A stretch of DNA of 64,000 nucleotides from Collinsella tanakaei. Its GTDB lineage: Bacteria > Actinomycetota > Coriobacteriia > Coriobacteriales > Coriobacteriaceae. The DNA lies in NCBI RefSeq assembly GCF_030373545.1, contig NZ_JAUDCO010000009.1:23818-87817 (forward strand), in the 5' to 3' direction. A program made the translations under genes and the position numbers. Below, piece by piece: positions 8,435 to 15,727 of the stretch. The notes beneath the pieces were generated by a model. That model ran no database searches. It was not told the origin of the DNA and was given only the letters and a program-made list of their open reading frames with translations. Numbering within the stretch: the stretch's first letter is position 1; every line of letters starts with the position of its first letter.

Positions 8435-10672
8435 TTACGCGACGGCTCCAGCGGCAGTCGACGTGGGCGCCTTATCGTCGTCCCATGCCCACTTGGGCAT
8501 CGGGCGCACCAGCTGGAACACGATGGCGGCGGCGAAGGCGATGGCCACGACGGTCCACACGCTGAAGACGCCGGTCGCGAGCAGGTAGAACTGGTTGATC
8601 ATCAGGCCCACGACCCACGCGAACGCGCACTCGTACCCGATCGCGATCGCGGTCCACTTGCCCGAGTTCATCTGGGCGCGGATGGTACCCATGGCCGCAA
8701 AGCACGGGGCGCACAGCAGGTTGAATGCGCCGAATGCGGCGATGGCGCCCATGGTCGGGAACATGCCGGCGAAGGCGACCCACAGGTTCGGATCGGTCTC
8801 GGTGCCGTCGGCGATGTGCAGCAGCGAGCTCGCGGTCGCCACGACGTTCTCCTTGGCTACAAGGCCGGTGATGGACATGGCCGTCGCCTGCCAGGAATCG
8901 AAGCCCAGCGGGGCGAAGATGAAGGCGATGGCGCCGCCGACCATGGCGAGCACGGAGTAGTTGGTGAACTCCTCGGGGATGCCCTCCATGGCGGGCAAAA
9001 AGCCGAACGCGCCGTCGTACACGCCGAAGTTCGTGAGGAACCACACCACGACCGTGGAGGCGAAGATGATCGTGAACGCCTTCTTGATGTAGGCCGAGAC
9101 GCGCTCCCAGACATGCAGCCACCAGGAGCGGATCGACGGGAAGTGGTAGCTCGGCAGCTCCATCACGAACGGCGTGGGGCGGCCGGCGAACAGCTTCGTC
9201 TTCTTGAGCATGATGCCCGAGGCGATGACCGCGATGACGCCCAGGAAGTAGAACAGCGGGCTGATCCAGCTGGCCTCGGCATCGCCCACCATGGCGCCCA
9301 TGAGCAGCGCGATGATGGGGAGCTTCGCGCCGCAGGGGATGAACGTCGTGGTCATGACCGTCATGCGGCGGTCCTTCTCGTTCTCGATGGTCTTGGTGGC
9401 GAGCACGCCGGGCACGCCGCAGCCCGTGGAGACGAGCATGGGGATGAAGCTCTTGCCGGACAGGCCGAAGCGGCGGAACACGCGGTCCATCACGAAGGCG
9501 ACGCGCGCCATGTAGCCGCAGTCCTCGAGAAAGGAGAGCAGCACGAACAGGACGAACATCTGCGGGATGAAGCCGAGCACCGCGCCCACGCCGGCGACGA
9601 TGCCGTCGAGCACGAGGCTCTGCACGAGCGGGCTCGCACCGGCGGCGGTAAGCCAACCCTCGATGGCGCCGGGGATGGACGGGAACGCCATGCCGAACAG
9701 CTCGAAGCCCTCGCCGAACAGGTTGTCGTTCACCCAGTCGGTACCGGCGGTGCCGAAGGCGTCCGCACCGGTGGCGATCGCGTAGACCGCCCACATGATG
9801 AGAATGAAGATCGGCAGGCCGAGGATGCGGTTCGTGACGATGCGGTCGATCTTCTCGGAGGTGCTCATGCGCGCCGGGGCCTTCTTGAGGCAGCCGTCGA
9901 TCACGTGCGCGATGACGGCGTAGCGCTCGGAGGTGATGATGGACTCCGCGTCGTCGTCGCAATCGGTCTCGCACTGCGCGATGAGCTGCTCGACCTGGGC
10001 GGCGTGATCCTTGGTGAGGCTGACGACGCGCGCCGCGTCCTCGTCGCGCTCAAAGAGCTTGACCGCCCAGTAGCGGCGCTTGTTCGCCGGCACGGATGCC
10101 GGCAGCAGGTCCTCGATCTTGGTGAGGACATCCTCGATCGCGGAGTCAAAGCGGTGCTCCGGCACGTTGCCCTTCGCGGCGGCTGTGCGCTTCGCCTCGG
10201 CGATGAGCTGGTCGACACCCTTGTTGCGCAGCGCCGAGATCATCACGACCGGGCAGCCGAGGCTCTTGGAGAGCGCCGCGGTGTCGATCTTGTCGCCGCT
10301 CTTCTCAACGAGGTCCGCCATGTTAAGCGCTGCGACTACGGGGAGTCCGGTCTCGACGACCTGAAGCGCCAGATACAGGTTGCGCTCGAGGTTCGTGGCG
10401 TCGATGACCTGGATCACGACGTTAGGCTCGCCGCTCATGAGGTAGTCGCGCGAAACCCGCTCCTCCGGGCTGTAGGGGGAAAGCGAGTAGATTCCGGGGA
10501 GGTCGGTGACGCGCACGCTCTTGTCGCTGATGAGCGTGGCCTCCTTCTTTTCAACCGTGACGCCCGGCCAGTTGCCGACATAGCCGTTCTGGCCGGTGAT
10601 CAGGTTAAAAAGTGTGGTTTTGCCGCAGTTGGGGTTACCCGCCAACGCGACGTGAAGCTGTGAAGACGCCAT
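8435..10672 (-). CDS. feoB: ferrous iron transporter FeoB
   Basis: A 745-residue inner-membrane Fe2+ transporter with a cytoplasmic G-protein head. The G domain has G1 GNPNCGKTT at 12-20, G3 DLPGIYSLSPYSPEE and G4 NMAD. The helical spacer follows, then the polytopic domain with two Gate regions (GCGVPGVLATKTIENEKDRR and FIPCGAKLPI, then the later repeat around LCAPCFAAMGTI). Length fits the family. ATG at 10672 has AAGGA upstream; the frame continues upstream only through a REP-like repeat. Two feoA genes precede it on the same strand, and a strong terminator follows. GTTAG/CTAAC boxes suggest iron-responsive control. Confidence 0.97.
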   Translation of the reverse strand: MASSQLHVALAGNPNCGKTTLFNLITGQNGYVGNWPGVTVEKKEATLISDKSVRVTDLPGIYSLSPYSPEERVSRDYLMSGEPNVVIQVIDATNLERNLYLALQVVETGLPVVAALNMADLVEKSGDKIDTAALSKSLGCPVVMISALRNKGVDQLIAEAKRTAAAKGNVPEHRFDSAIEDVLTKIEDLLPASVPANKRRYWAVKLFERDEDAARVVSLTKDHAAQVEQLIAQCETDCDDDAESIITSERYAVIAHVIDGCLKKAPARMSTSEKIDRIVTNRILGLPIFILIMWAVYAIATGADAFGTAGTDWVNDNLFGEGFELFGMAFPSIPGAIEGWLTAAGASPLVQSLVLDGIVAGVGAVLGFIPQMFVLFVLLSFLEDCGYMARVAFVMDRVFRRFGLSGKSFIPMLVSTGCGVPGVLATKTIENEKDRRMTVMTTTFIPCGAKLPIIALLMGAMVGDAEASWISPLFYFLGVIAVIASGIMLKKTKLFAGRPTPFVMELPSYHFPSIRSWWLHVWERVSAYIKKAFTIIFASTVVVWFLTNFGVYDGAFGFLPAMEGIPEEFTNYSVLAMVGGAIAFIFAPLGFDSWQATAMSITGLVAKENVVATASSLLHIADGTETDPNLWVAFAGMFPTMGAIAAFGAFNLLCAPCFAAMGTIRAQMNSGKWTAIAIGYECAFAWVVGLMINQFYLLATGVFSVWTVVAIAFAAAIVFQLVRPMPKWAWDDDKAPTSTAAGAVA

Positions 10673-10732
10673 GCGTTCCTTCTTCCATAAGGCTTTGAAA
10701 CTTGGATAAGCTGCTGAGCCAGCCCTTCTGCG

Positions 10733-10803
10733 ATGGGTTGGTTGGGGACGTGCTCCGTTCAACCCATTTTGGGTCGGTTGGGGACGTGTTCCGTTCAACC
10801 CAT
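10733..10803. repeat. tandem REP-like hairpin pair in the feoA-feoB gap
   Basis: Two copies (10733-10767 and 10769-10803) of GGTTGGGGACGTG-TTCCGTTCAACC with CAACC/GGTTG ends. They resemble the GGGGAC/GTTCC repeats spread in many bacterial genomes by REP-associated tyrosine transposases; no such transposase is in this window. Confidence 0.7.
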
Positions 10804-10856
10804 CCGCCGTGTCGGCGCCCCTGAACGCAGGATGCGCCTTCGCATCAACCCATACT

Positions 10857-10872
10857 GTTAGAAATAGCTAAC
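10857..10872. promoter_or_regulatory. inverted repeat GTTAG-N6-CTAAC, candidate iron-regulator operator
   Basis: GTTAGAAATAGCTAAC lies between feoA and feoB. The two half sites match the core of DtxR/IdeR operators and recur upstream of the first feoA and of the Cys-rich partner gene. Confidence 0.45.
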
Positions 10873-10903
10873 TCTACCTGTGCAAATGGCCCGTACGATG
10901 CCG

Positions 10904-11125
10904 CTAAGCGACCTCGACGATGGCCGCCTCCTCCTTGCGGATGGAAAGCTCGTAGCCGCGAACGGTGATCTGGATGGGATCGCCCAGCGGAGCGACCTTC
11001 ACGACCTTGAACTGCGTTCCCTTAATGAGGCCGAGATCCATCAGGTGGCGACGGAGCGCCCCTGCACCGTGCAGCTTGACGATGGTCGAGCTATCGCCCA
11101 CCGCCACATCTCCCAGTGTCTTCAT
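10904..11125 (-). CDS. feoA: FeoA-family protein (second copy)
   Basis: A 73-residue SH3-like FeoA protein that helps FeoB function, probably by contacting its cytoplasmic domain. Typical features are KTLGDVAVGDSSTIVKL, LRRHLMDLGLIKGTQF and GDPIQITVRGYELSIRKEEA. ATG at 11125 follows GGGGGAAGGAC. It lies 51 nt after the first feoA; feoB starts 231 nt further on, with a REP-like pair and an operator-like palindrome in the gap, which could uncouple their expression. Confidence 0.92.
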   Translation of the reverse strand: MKTLGDVAVGDSSTIVKLHGAGALRRHLMDLGLIKGTQFKVVKVAPLGDPIQITVRGYELSIRKEEAAIVEVA

Positions 11126-11176
11126 GTCCTTCCCCCTTTCCTGCGCTCTCGAAGGGCGCGGCACCGCCGAGCGCCC

Positions 11177-11416
11177 CTATGCCGTCATAATGCGCTGCGC
11201 CACTTTGGCATCCAAACCAAAACGGGCGCCTTTGACCATCACGATGATGTTGGAGCCGCTCGAAGACACCACGTGCACCTCGGAGCCCTCGACGAATCCG
11301 ATATTGGCCAGATGGCGCTTCATATCGGCATCACCGCGCAGCTTGGTCACGGTAGCGGTCTCCCCGGCGCGCCGCAAAGACAGCGGCATGGCGGGCATAT
11401 GGACTGCGGAAGCCAT
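11177..11416 (-). CDS. feoA: FeoA-family protein (first copy)
   Basis: A 79-residue FeoA-like protein (PLSLRRAGETATVTKLRGD, MKRHLANIGFVEGSEVHVV, NIIVMVKGARFGLDAKVAQRIM). It is the first gene of the feo operon. ATG at 11416 has GGGAGG about 11 nt upstream; an internal ATG (MPAMPL) is an alternative start. Two non-identical FeoA proteins ahead of one FeoB occur in several Gram-positive groups; how their roles divide is not known. Confidence 0.9.
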   Translation of the reverse strand: MASAVHMPAMPLSLRRAGETATVTKLRGDADMKRHLANIGFVEGSEVHVVSSSGSNIIVMVKGARFGLDAKVAQRIMTA

Positions 11417-11472
11417 ATCGCCTGGCGCCTCCCTTCATCGTCCGGTCATGCTGGAAACAGGGGCAGGGCGAT

Positions 11473-11525
11473 AAGTTAGCCATGTCTATGTTTCCATCGG
11501 TAAACTAACACACGTCTAACTTTTT
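11473..11525. promoter_or_regulatory. cluster of GTTAG/CTAAC boxes upstream of the feo operon
   Basis: AAGTTAGCCATGTCTA near 11473, and CTAACACACGTCTAAC (11505-11520), two CTAAC copies 11 bp apart. They lie 57-109 nt upstream of the first feoA, as expected for a metal-dependent repressor site and leftward promoter. The repressor is not in the window. Confidence 0.45.
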
Positions 11526-11933
11526 GTGAAGGGATATCGGACAACTCAGCCAAAAAAGTTACCTGTGGCATACATTTGTGACAACAGGGGTAGCATTTAC
11601 CCGGCCGCACACAAAGGCCCGAGTGCTCTTCCGCATGCGAGGAGCCGGCCGAAGGCTTTGAGCAGGTCGTGACCTTCTACGGCTGGGTGCTCTTTCACAT
11701 GCGAGAGGCCGGGGCGGGCACGCCCGCGTAAAACGTGCCGGGCGTGCTTTCGCCAAGGGTAAACCTGCCTGCAGAAAGCGCAGGGGCGTCGGCCGCGATT
11801 TCATCTGCGCAGGAAATGCGCGAAGGCAATGCAGGCGAGAACCGGGGCGCACAGGGCGTCGGGACGGGTGGCCGGGGGGTGAACCCCACTTTCGCTCCCC
11901 ATCGTCCCGCCGCCCTGTAGCCGCCGCGCTCCC
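11526..11933. other. gene-free region
   Basis: About 400 bases between the feo promoter and the thiamine ABC ATPase stop. It has two imperfect copies of GTGCTCTT-C-CATGCGAG (near 11623 and 11688). One short frame here (GFEQVVTFYGWVLFHM) has no start and is stopped upstream, so it is at most a gene remnant. Confidence 0.4.
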
Positions 11934-12686
11934 CTAGCCGAGCAGCGCGAGCACACGGCGCTTGTGCTCCAAGAACTCCTCAGTCAGGGCAAAGCCAGTA
12001 CGCTCAACACGCGGACACGCGATGCGCTCGGAGCCCACGATTCGCGTCGGCTGCCCCGCCTGCGGGGCGCCGCGCATCACAAAGATCTCGTCGGCAAGCT
12101 CGAGCGCTTCGTCCACGTCGTGGGTCACCACGAGCGCCGTGGTACCGAAGCGCTCGGCAACATCAAGGAACCAGGCGTGCATATCGGCCTTCGTGAAGGC
12201 ATCGAGCGCCGAGAACGGCTCGTCGAGCAGCATGAACTCCTGACTGAACAGGTAGCTGCGCAGAAGAGCGGCGCGCTGGCGCATACCGCCGGAAAGCTCG
12301 GCGGGCCAGCGATCGGCCGTGCCGGCAAGGCCAAAGGTGTCGAACAGCTCGAGCGCTTGGGCGCGTGCCCGGTCCCGCGGCACACCACGCAACACGAGCG
12401 GCAGCGCCACGTTGTCCGCGATGGTCTTCTCCGGCAGCAGGAGATCTTTTTGAAGCATGTACGCGAGCTGCCCGGGCTCGCCGGTAATGTCGCGCCCATC
12501 GAGGAGCACGTGGCCGGCATCGGGCAGCGACAGGCCCGCCACCACATGGAACAGCGTCGTCTTGCCGCAACCGGACGGCCCCAGCAGGCAGACGATGTGT
12601 CCCGACGCCACCGTCAGGCTCACGTCGTCGAGCACCTGGACCCCGTCGAACGCCACGCTCACGCGCTCTACCTCAAGCTGTGCCAC
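11934..12686 (-). CDS. ABC transporter ATPase, thiamine-precursor (ThiZ-like)
   Basis: A 250-residue ATPase powering the adjacent permease and binding protein. Walker A GPSGCGKTT, a Q-loop in YMLQKDLLLPEKT, signature LSGGMRQR, Walker B FMLLDEPFSAL and the switch His in VVTHDVDEA are present. The family (TauB/SsuB/ThiZ) matches its neighbours. I chose the GTG at 12686, preceded by GGGAGGAATT; an upstream ATG at 12728 would add 14 residues translated from a REP-like repeat. The gene is last in a four-gene run behind a TPP riboswitch, which points to thiamine or hydroxymethylpyrimidine uptake. Confidence 0.9.
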   Translation of the reverse strand: MAQLEVERVSVAFDGVQVLDDVSLTVASGHIVCLLGPSGCGKTTLFHVVAGLSLPDAGHVLLDGRDITGEPGQLAYMLQKDLLLPEKTIADNVALPLVLRGVPRDRARAQALELFDTFGLAGTADRWPAELSGGMRQRAALLRSYLFSQEFMLLDEPFSALDAFTKADMHAWFLDVAERFGTTALVVTHDVDEALELADEIFVMRGAPQAGQPTRIVGSERIACPRVERTGFALTEEFLEHKRRVLALLG

Positions 12687-12699
12687 AATTCCTCCCTCT

Positions 12700-12726
12700 G
12701 GGAAAAAGTGCCTGTCCCTTTTTCCC
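12700..12726. repeat. REP-like inverted repeat between binding protein and ATPase genes
   Basis: 9-bp arms GGGAAAAAG/CTTTTTCCC around TGCCTGTCC, sharing the TGCCTGTCC core with 3930-3960. On the minus strand it could also act as a weak attenuator ahead of the ATPase gene. Confidence 0.65.
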
Positions 12727-12728
12727 AT

Positions 12729-13805
12729 CTACTGGATGAACTGGGTGTCGAGGCCCGCACCGGCCTCGATGGTCGGCGCGAAGCCCTGCTCGCTCACCCA
12801 TGCGAAGAACGCATCCCAGCGGTCCTGGTCGATCATGCCCCACTGCGCGGCGTCGGCCTGATACTGGTCGGCCAGGTACTCCTGGCTCGCACGCACAAGC
12901 TCTTCATCGAGCTCGGGCGCGGCATCAAGCAGCGCCTTGGCGGCGGCGTCCGGGTCGGCGATGCAGTCCTCGTAGCCGCGGCGCGTCGCGTCCACAAACG
13001 CCTGCACGGTATCGGGGTCGTCGGCAATCAGGTCGTTGTTGGCGATAACGACAGGAGTGTAGAAATCAAAGACCGGGTCGATGTCGGCAAACGCGAAGTA
13101 ATTGGTGTCGAGGCCGGCAAGCTCGCACTTCACGCCCGCCCACGCCCAGTAGATCCAGATGGTGTCGACCTGGTCGGTCTGAAGCGCCGTCACCTCGTCG
13201 GTCACGGTCGAGGGAATCATCTGCACGCGAGAGAAGTCGCCGCCGTCCGCCTCGACGCAGCGACGGATGACGCCCTGCTCGATAGGGCCCTCCCACGTGG
13301 CGTAGGTGTGGTCCATCATGGCGGCGGGATGCGTGATGCCCTTCTCGGCGCGGCTGATGATGCCCGAGGTGTTGTGCTGGATGATGGAGGCCACAGCGCT
13401 CACGGGCAGCACGCTGTCGCCCGAGACGTAGCTCGCCATGGTGTCCTGGAAGCTCACGCCGAACTGCGCGTCGCCCGTGGCGACGAGCGCGTCCGCGCCG
13501 TTCTCGGGCGCCTGGACGATCTCGACCTCAAGGCCGGCATCCTGGTAGTAGCCGTTCGCGGCGGCCACGTATACGCCGGTGTGGTTGGTGTTGGGCGTCC
13601 AGTCGAGCGCGAAGGTGATCTTCTTCAGACCCGAGGCCGAAGCCGATGCGCCGGCGCTGCCCGCGGTTGCGCTCTGGCCGCCCGAGCAACCGGCGAGTGC
13701 GACGGCACCGAGGGCGGCGGCCCCCGCCAGACCGGCGCGGACGAACCCGCGGCGCGACACGGCGCGGCGGGCGATCATCTGGTCGATGGTTTGGATGCGG
13801 TGCAT
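12729..13805 (-). CDS. ABC transporter substrate-binding lipoprotein, NMT1/THI5-like (ThiY-like)
   Basis: A 358-residue exported lipoprotein that should capture a thiamine precursor such as formylaminopyrimidine or HMP. A twin-arginine segment (SRRGFVRAG) precedes a hydrophobic stretch and the lipobox ALAGC near residue 36. Mature-part hallmarks of the NMT1/THI5 fold are ITFALDWTPNTNHTGVYVA and VEIVQAPENGAD. ATG at 13805 has AAGGAGAACGAT upstream. The frame is open far upstream but overlaps the permease gene antisense to its logic, so that extension was dropped. TPP-riboswitch control of the operon supports the substrate class; the exact ligand is inferred. Confidence 0.92.
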   Translation of the reverse strand: MHRIQTIDQMIARRAVSRRGFVRAGLAGAAALGAVALAGCSGGQSATAGSAGASASASGLKKITFALDWTPNTNHTGVYVAAANGYYQDAGLEVEIVQAPENGADALVATGDAQFGVSFQDTMASYVSGDSVLPVSAVASIIQHNTSGIISRAEKGITHPAAMMDHTYATWEGPIEQGVIRRCVEADGGDFSRVQMIPSTVTDEVTALQTDQVDTIWIYWAWAGVKCELAGLDTNYFAFADIDPVFDFYTPVVIANNDLIADDPDTVQAFVDATRRGYEDCIADPDAAAKALLDAAPELDEELVRASQEYLADQYQADAAQWGMIDQDRWDAFFAWVSEQGFAPTIEAGAGLDTQFIQ

Positions 13806-13867
13806 ATCGTTCTCCTTATATGAATGGAAGTCGTTCAAATTAGAGCGGGGTCTCAGTGAGCATCGGC

Positions 13868-14647
13868 TCAGTCGCCGCTGCGCTCCCACGGCATCAGACG
13901 GCGGCGCAGCGCGCCCACGGCCCACATGAGCACGAGCGACAGTGCCGAGATGAGGATGATCACGGCGAACATCTTGTCGAAGGCGTATGCGCTGCGCACA
14001 CGCGTCATGTAGACGCCCAGGCCCGAGAAGCCGCCCAGCCACTCGGCGATCACGGCGCCCACGATGGCGTAGGCCGCCGAGATCTTGAGGCCCGAGAAAA
14101 AGTGCCCGAGCGACGCCGGCAGCTTGGCGTGGCGCATGATCTGCGCGCGGCTCGCCCCCATGGAGCGCATGAGGTCGATCACGTCCGGGTCGACGGAGCG
14201 GAAGCCGTCGAGCAGGCCGACCGTGATGGGAAAGAACGTCGCCACGACGATGAGCACGACCTTGGGCAGCATGCCGTAGCCGAACCACAGCACGAGCAGC
14301 GGCGCGATGGCGACCGTCGGGATGGTCTGCGTGAGCACCACGAGCGGGTAGAACGCGCGGTAGACGAGCTCGAAGCGATCCATGGCGACCGCGGCGGCAA
14401 AGCCGAGCGCGATGCCCGCGGCAAGGCCGAGGGCGGCCTCGGCGAGCGAGGTCGCGGCGTGGCCGGCCAGCAGCTGCCAGTCGCCGATGAGCGCCTGGAC
14501 GACCGCCACCGGGCTCGGCAGCAGAAACGAAGGGACGAGCCCCACGGAGCACACGAGCTGCCAGATCGCCACGAGCGCCACGACCGTCACCGGAGCGGCG
14601 AGCTTCTGCAGCGCAGGCGCGGAGGTCTCGCTACGCCTCGTGCTCAT
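13868..14647 (-). CDS. ABC transporter permease, thiamine-precursor (ThiX-like)
   Basis: A 259-residue membrane permease of the SsuC/TauC/ThiX type with six predicted helices. The EAA-type cytoplasmic loop is DLMRSMGASRAQIMRHAKLPASL. It starts at ATG 14647 inside the preceding gene, whose stop is at 14631-14633; the 17-nt overlap indicates translational coupling. Sits between the MTH1187-family gene and the binding-protein gene, all leftward and downstream of the TPP riboswitch. Confidence 0.93.
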   Translation of the reverse strand: MSTRRSETSAPALQKLAAPVTVVALVAIWQLVCSVGLVPSFLLPSPVAVVQALIGDWQLLAGHAATSLAEAALGLAAGIALGFAAAVAMDRFELVYRAFYPLVVLTQTIPTVAIAPLLVLWFGYGMLPKVVLIVVATFFPITVGLLDGFRSVDPDVIDLMRSMGASRAQIMRHAKLPASLGHFFSGLKISAAYAIVGAVIAEWLGGFSGLGVYMTRVRSAYAFDKMFAVIILISALSLVLMWAVGALRRRLMPWERSGD

Positions 14648-14939
14648 GGTACTTGCCGACCTTCTGCTCGGTGGTCATGAGCCCGCGCTCGGGCGCATAG
14701 AAGATCTTGGCGTAGGTGGCGACCTTGTCCGCGCCCGCGCGGATCACGATGCGGTTCACCTCAGCGAGCACCTCCATGCACAGGTCGTAGTCGCCCTCGA
14801 TGGCGGTCTCGAACGGCCCCACGTACGCGTCGGGGAACTTGGACTGGATGTAGGCGATGGCCTCGTCCACGATGCGGCAGGTCTCCTCGTCGCTCGCGGT
14901 GTTTTGCGGCAGCACCTGAATCGCTACGCTTGTCTCCAT
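14631..14939 (-). CDS. MTH1187/YkoF-family thiamine-binding protein
   Basis: A 102-residue ferredoxin-fold protein (SVAIQVLPQ, DEAIAYIQSKFPDAYVGPFETAIEGDYD, EVNRIVIRAGADKVATYAKIFY). Members bind thiamine or thiamine-like pyrimidines and often accompany thiamine transporters. ATG at 14939 follows GGAAGGGAAGTGCC. It is the first gene after the TPP riboswitch and overlaps the permease gene. The binding role is from the family, not shown here. Confidence 0.88.
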   Translation of the reverse strand: METSVAIQVLPQNTASDEETCRIVDEAIAYIQSKFPDAYVGPFETAIEGDYDLCMEVLAEVNRIVIRAGADKVATYAKIFYAPERGLMTTEQKVGKYHEHEA

Positions 14940-14961
14940 GGCACTTCCCTTCCGGGGCATG

Positions 14962-14988
14962 AAAAAGCCCCTCGTCATCGTAGGGGCT
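14962..14988 (-). terminator. TPP riboswitch expression-platform terminator
   Basis: AGCCCCT/AGGGGCT stem with a 9-nt loop, followed on the minus strand by TTTTTC, 23 nt before the first gene. It fits transcription attenuation when TPP is bound. Confidence 0.88.
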
Positions 14989-15004
14989 CGATCTGGCGCA
15001 TGCG

Positions 15005-15106
15005 TGCGTCCCTACGCCGGCATTACCCGGATCAGGTTCAGGGTCGAAGCGGTGCGGGTGCGGACCCGCGGGCTTCCTCTCAGCCGGACTCCTCCAGCTC
15101 CCCGTT
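15005..15106 (-). ncRNA. TPP riboswitch (THI element)
   Basis: The minus strand carries the canonical CTGAGAGG segment and the ACCTGATCCGGGTAATGCC GGCGTAGGGA block of the thiamine pyrophosphate aptamer, separated by a variable P3 arm. It precedes a terminator and the four-gene thiamine transport operon, which it should turn off when TPP is abundant. Confidence 0.96.
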
Positions 15107-15140
15107 ATATCGTGAGCAAGTATATATCAAGGTGCCGCCC

Positions 15141-15212
15141 GCGCCGGACAAGTTCGTACCTGGCGCCATCCTGTCGCGACAGGATGGCGCCAGGTACGAA
15201 CTTGTCCGGCGC
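15141..15212. repeat. perfect 72-bp palindrome with no loop
   Basis: Arms 15141-15176 and 15177-15212 are exact reverse complements over 36 bp, centred on TCG|CGA. One arm carries GACAAGTTCGTACCTGGCGCC, and a diverged half copy lies at 19363-19393. It sits 34 bp upstream of the TPP aptamer and has no U tract. Confidence 0.95.
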
Positions 15213-15594
15213 ACCGCACGCTGTCCCATACGGGCGAGGCGGGCATGTCGCCGTATCCCCAGGCCCTTAAATCCCGCGAAGTGAGCGCTTGAATCCAAAA
15301 CCGTTTTGTATACCGTAGGGGTAGCAATTCCTGTACCTGCAGTTTTGTGTTGCAAGCACACGCGTCTACTCGGACATTTCGAATCGAAGCACTCGCTTCG
15401 TGGCCGAAGCACGCGGCGGGGAAGCACGGGCCGCGTACGGGGGGACCGCTTAGCAATTTCGAGATCAACACAGGTCGATGGGGACGCTAGAGAACCGAAC
15501 CGGACGCTCGAAACGGGCATGTGCCCCTTTCGATGAAAGGCGCAGGCCTCAGACGAAAACGCCCCCGATACCGATACATGCGCTATCATGGACC
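15213..15594. other. gene-free region
   Basis: About 380 bases between the palindrome and the fluoride riboswitch. No credible coding region. It holds several GAAGCAC repeats (15388-15430) and a small hairpin GGGCATGTGCCC near 15517, and should contain the promoter for the riboswitch-controlled gene. Confidence 0.4.
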
Positions 15595-15675
15595 TGCGGA
15601 ATGATGTTCTCCGCTGGGCCGGCGCCCCAAGCAAGGCGTCCGAGCACCTAAACCGCCTTGGGCTGATGACTTCTA
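15595..15675 (+). ncRNA. fluoride riboswitch (crcB motif)
   Basis: Shows the conserved blocks of the crcB aptamer: CGGAATGATGTTCTCCG at the 5' side and AACCGCC...GGGCTGATGACTTCTAC at the 3' side. It is followed by a terminator that reuses the GACTTCTAC segment, and by a CLC-type fluoride exporter gene. Confidence 0.93.
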
Positions 15676-15717
15676 CCCCCGGCAACCGCCGGACCTGGGG
15701 TAGGAGTCTCTTTTTTT
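15668..15717 (+). terminator. fluoride riboswitch expression-platform terminator
   Basis: Stem 15668-15679 with 15697-15708 (one G-U pair), then TCTTTTTTT. The left arm overlaps the aptamer 3' strand, so folding of aptamer and terminator should be mutually exclusive. The ribosome site of the next gene begins in the U tract. Confidence 0.9.
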
Positions 15718-15727
15718 GGAGGTCACC

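Noticed and set aside
8342..10663. Long plus-strand open frame of more than 770 codons over feoB
   Set aside because: It is the antisense shadow of feoB in GC-rich DNA; composition is His/Arg/Gly-rich with no fold-like pattern, and feoB itself is certain.
11620..11730. Short frame with GFEQVVTFYGWVLFHM as a gene
   Set aside because: No start codon or ribosome site, and a stop lies just upstream; at most a remnant.
13806..14552. Upstream extension of the thiamine-precursor binding protein
   Set aside because: It overlaps the permease gene in another frame; the Tat/lipoprotein signal and ribosome site fix the start at 13805.
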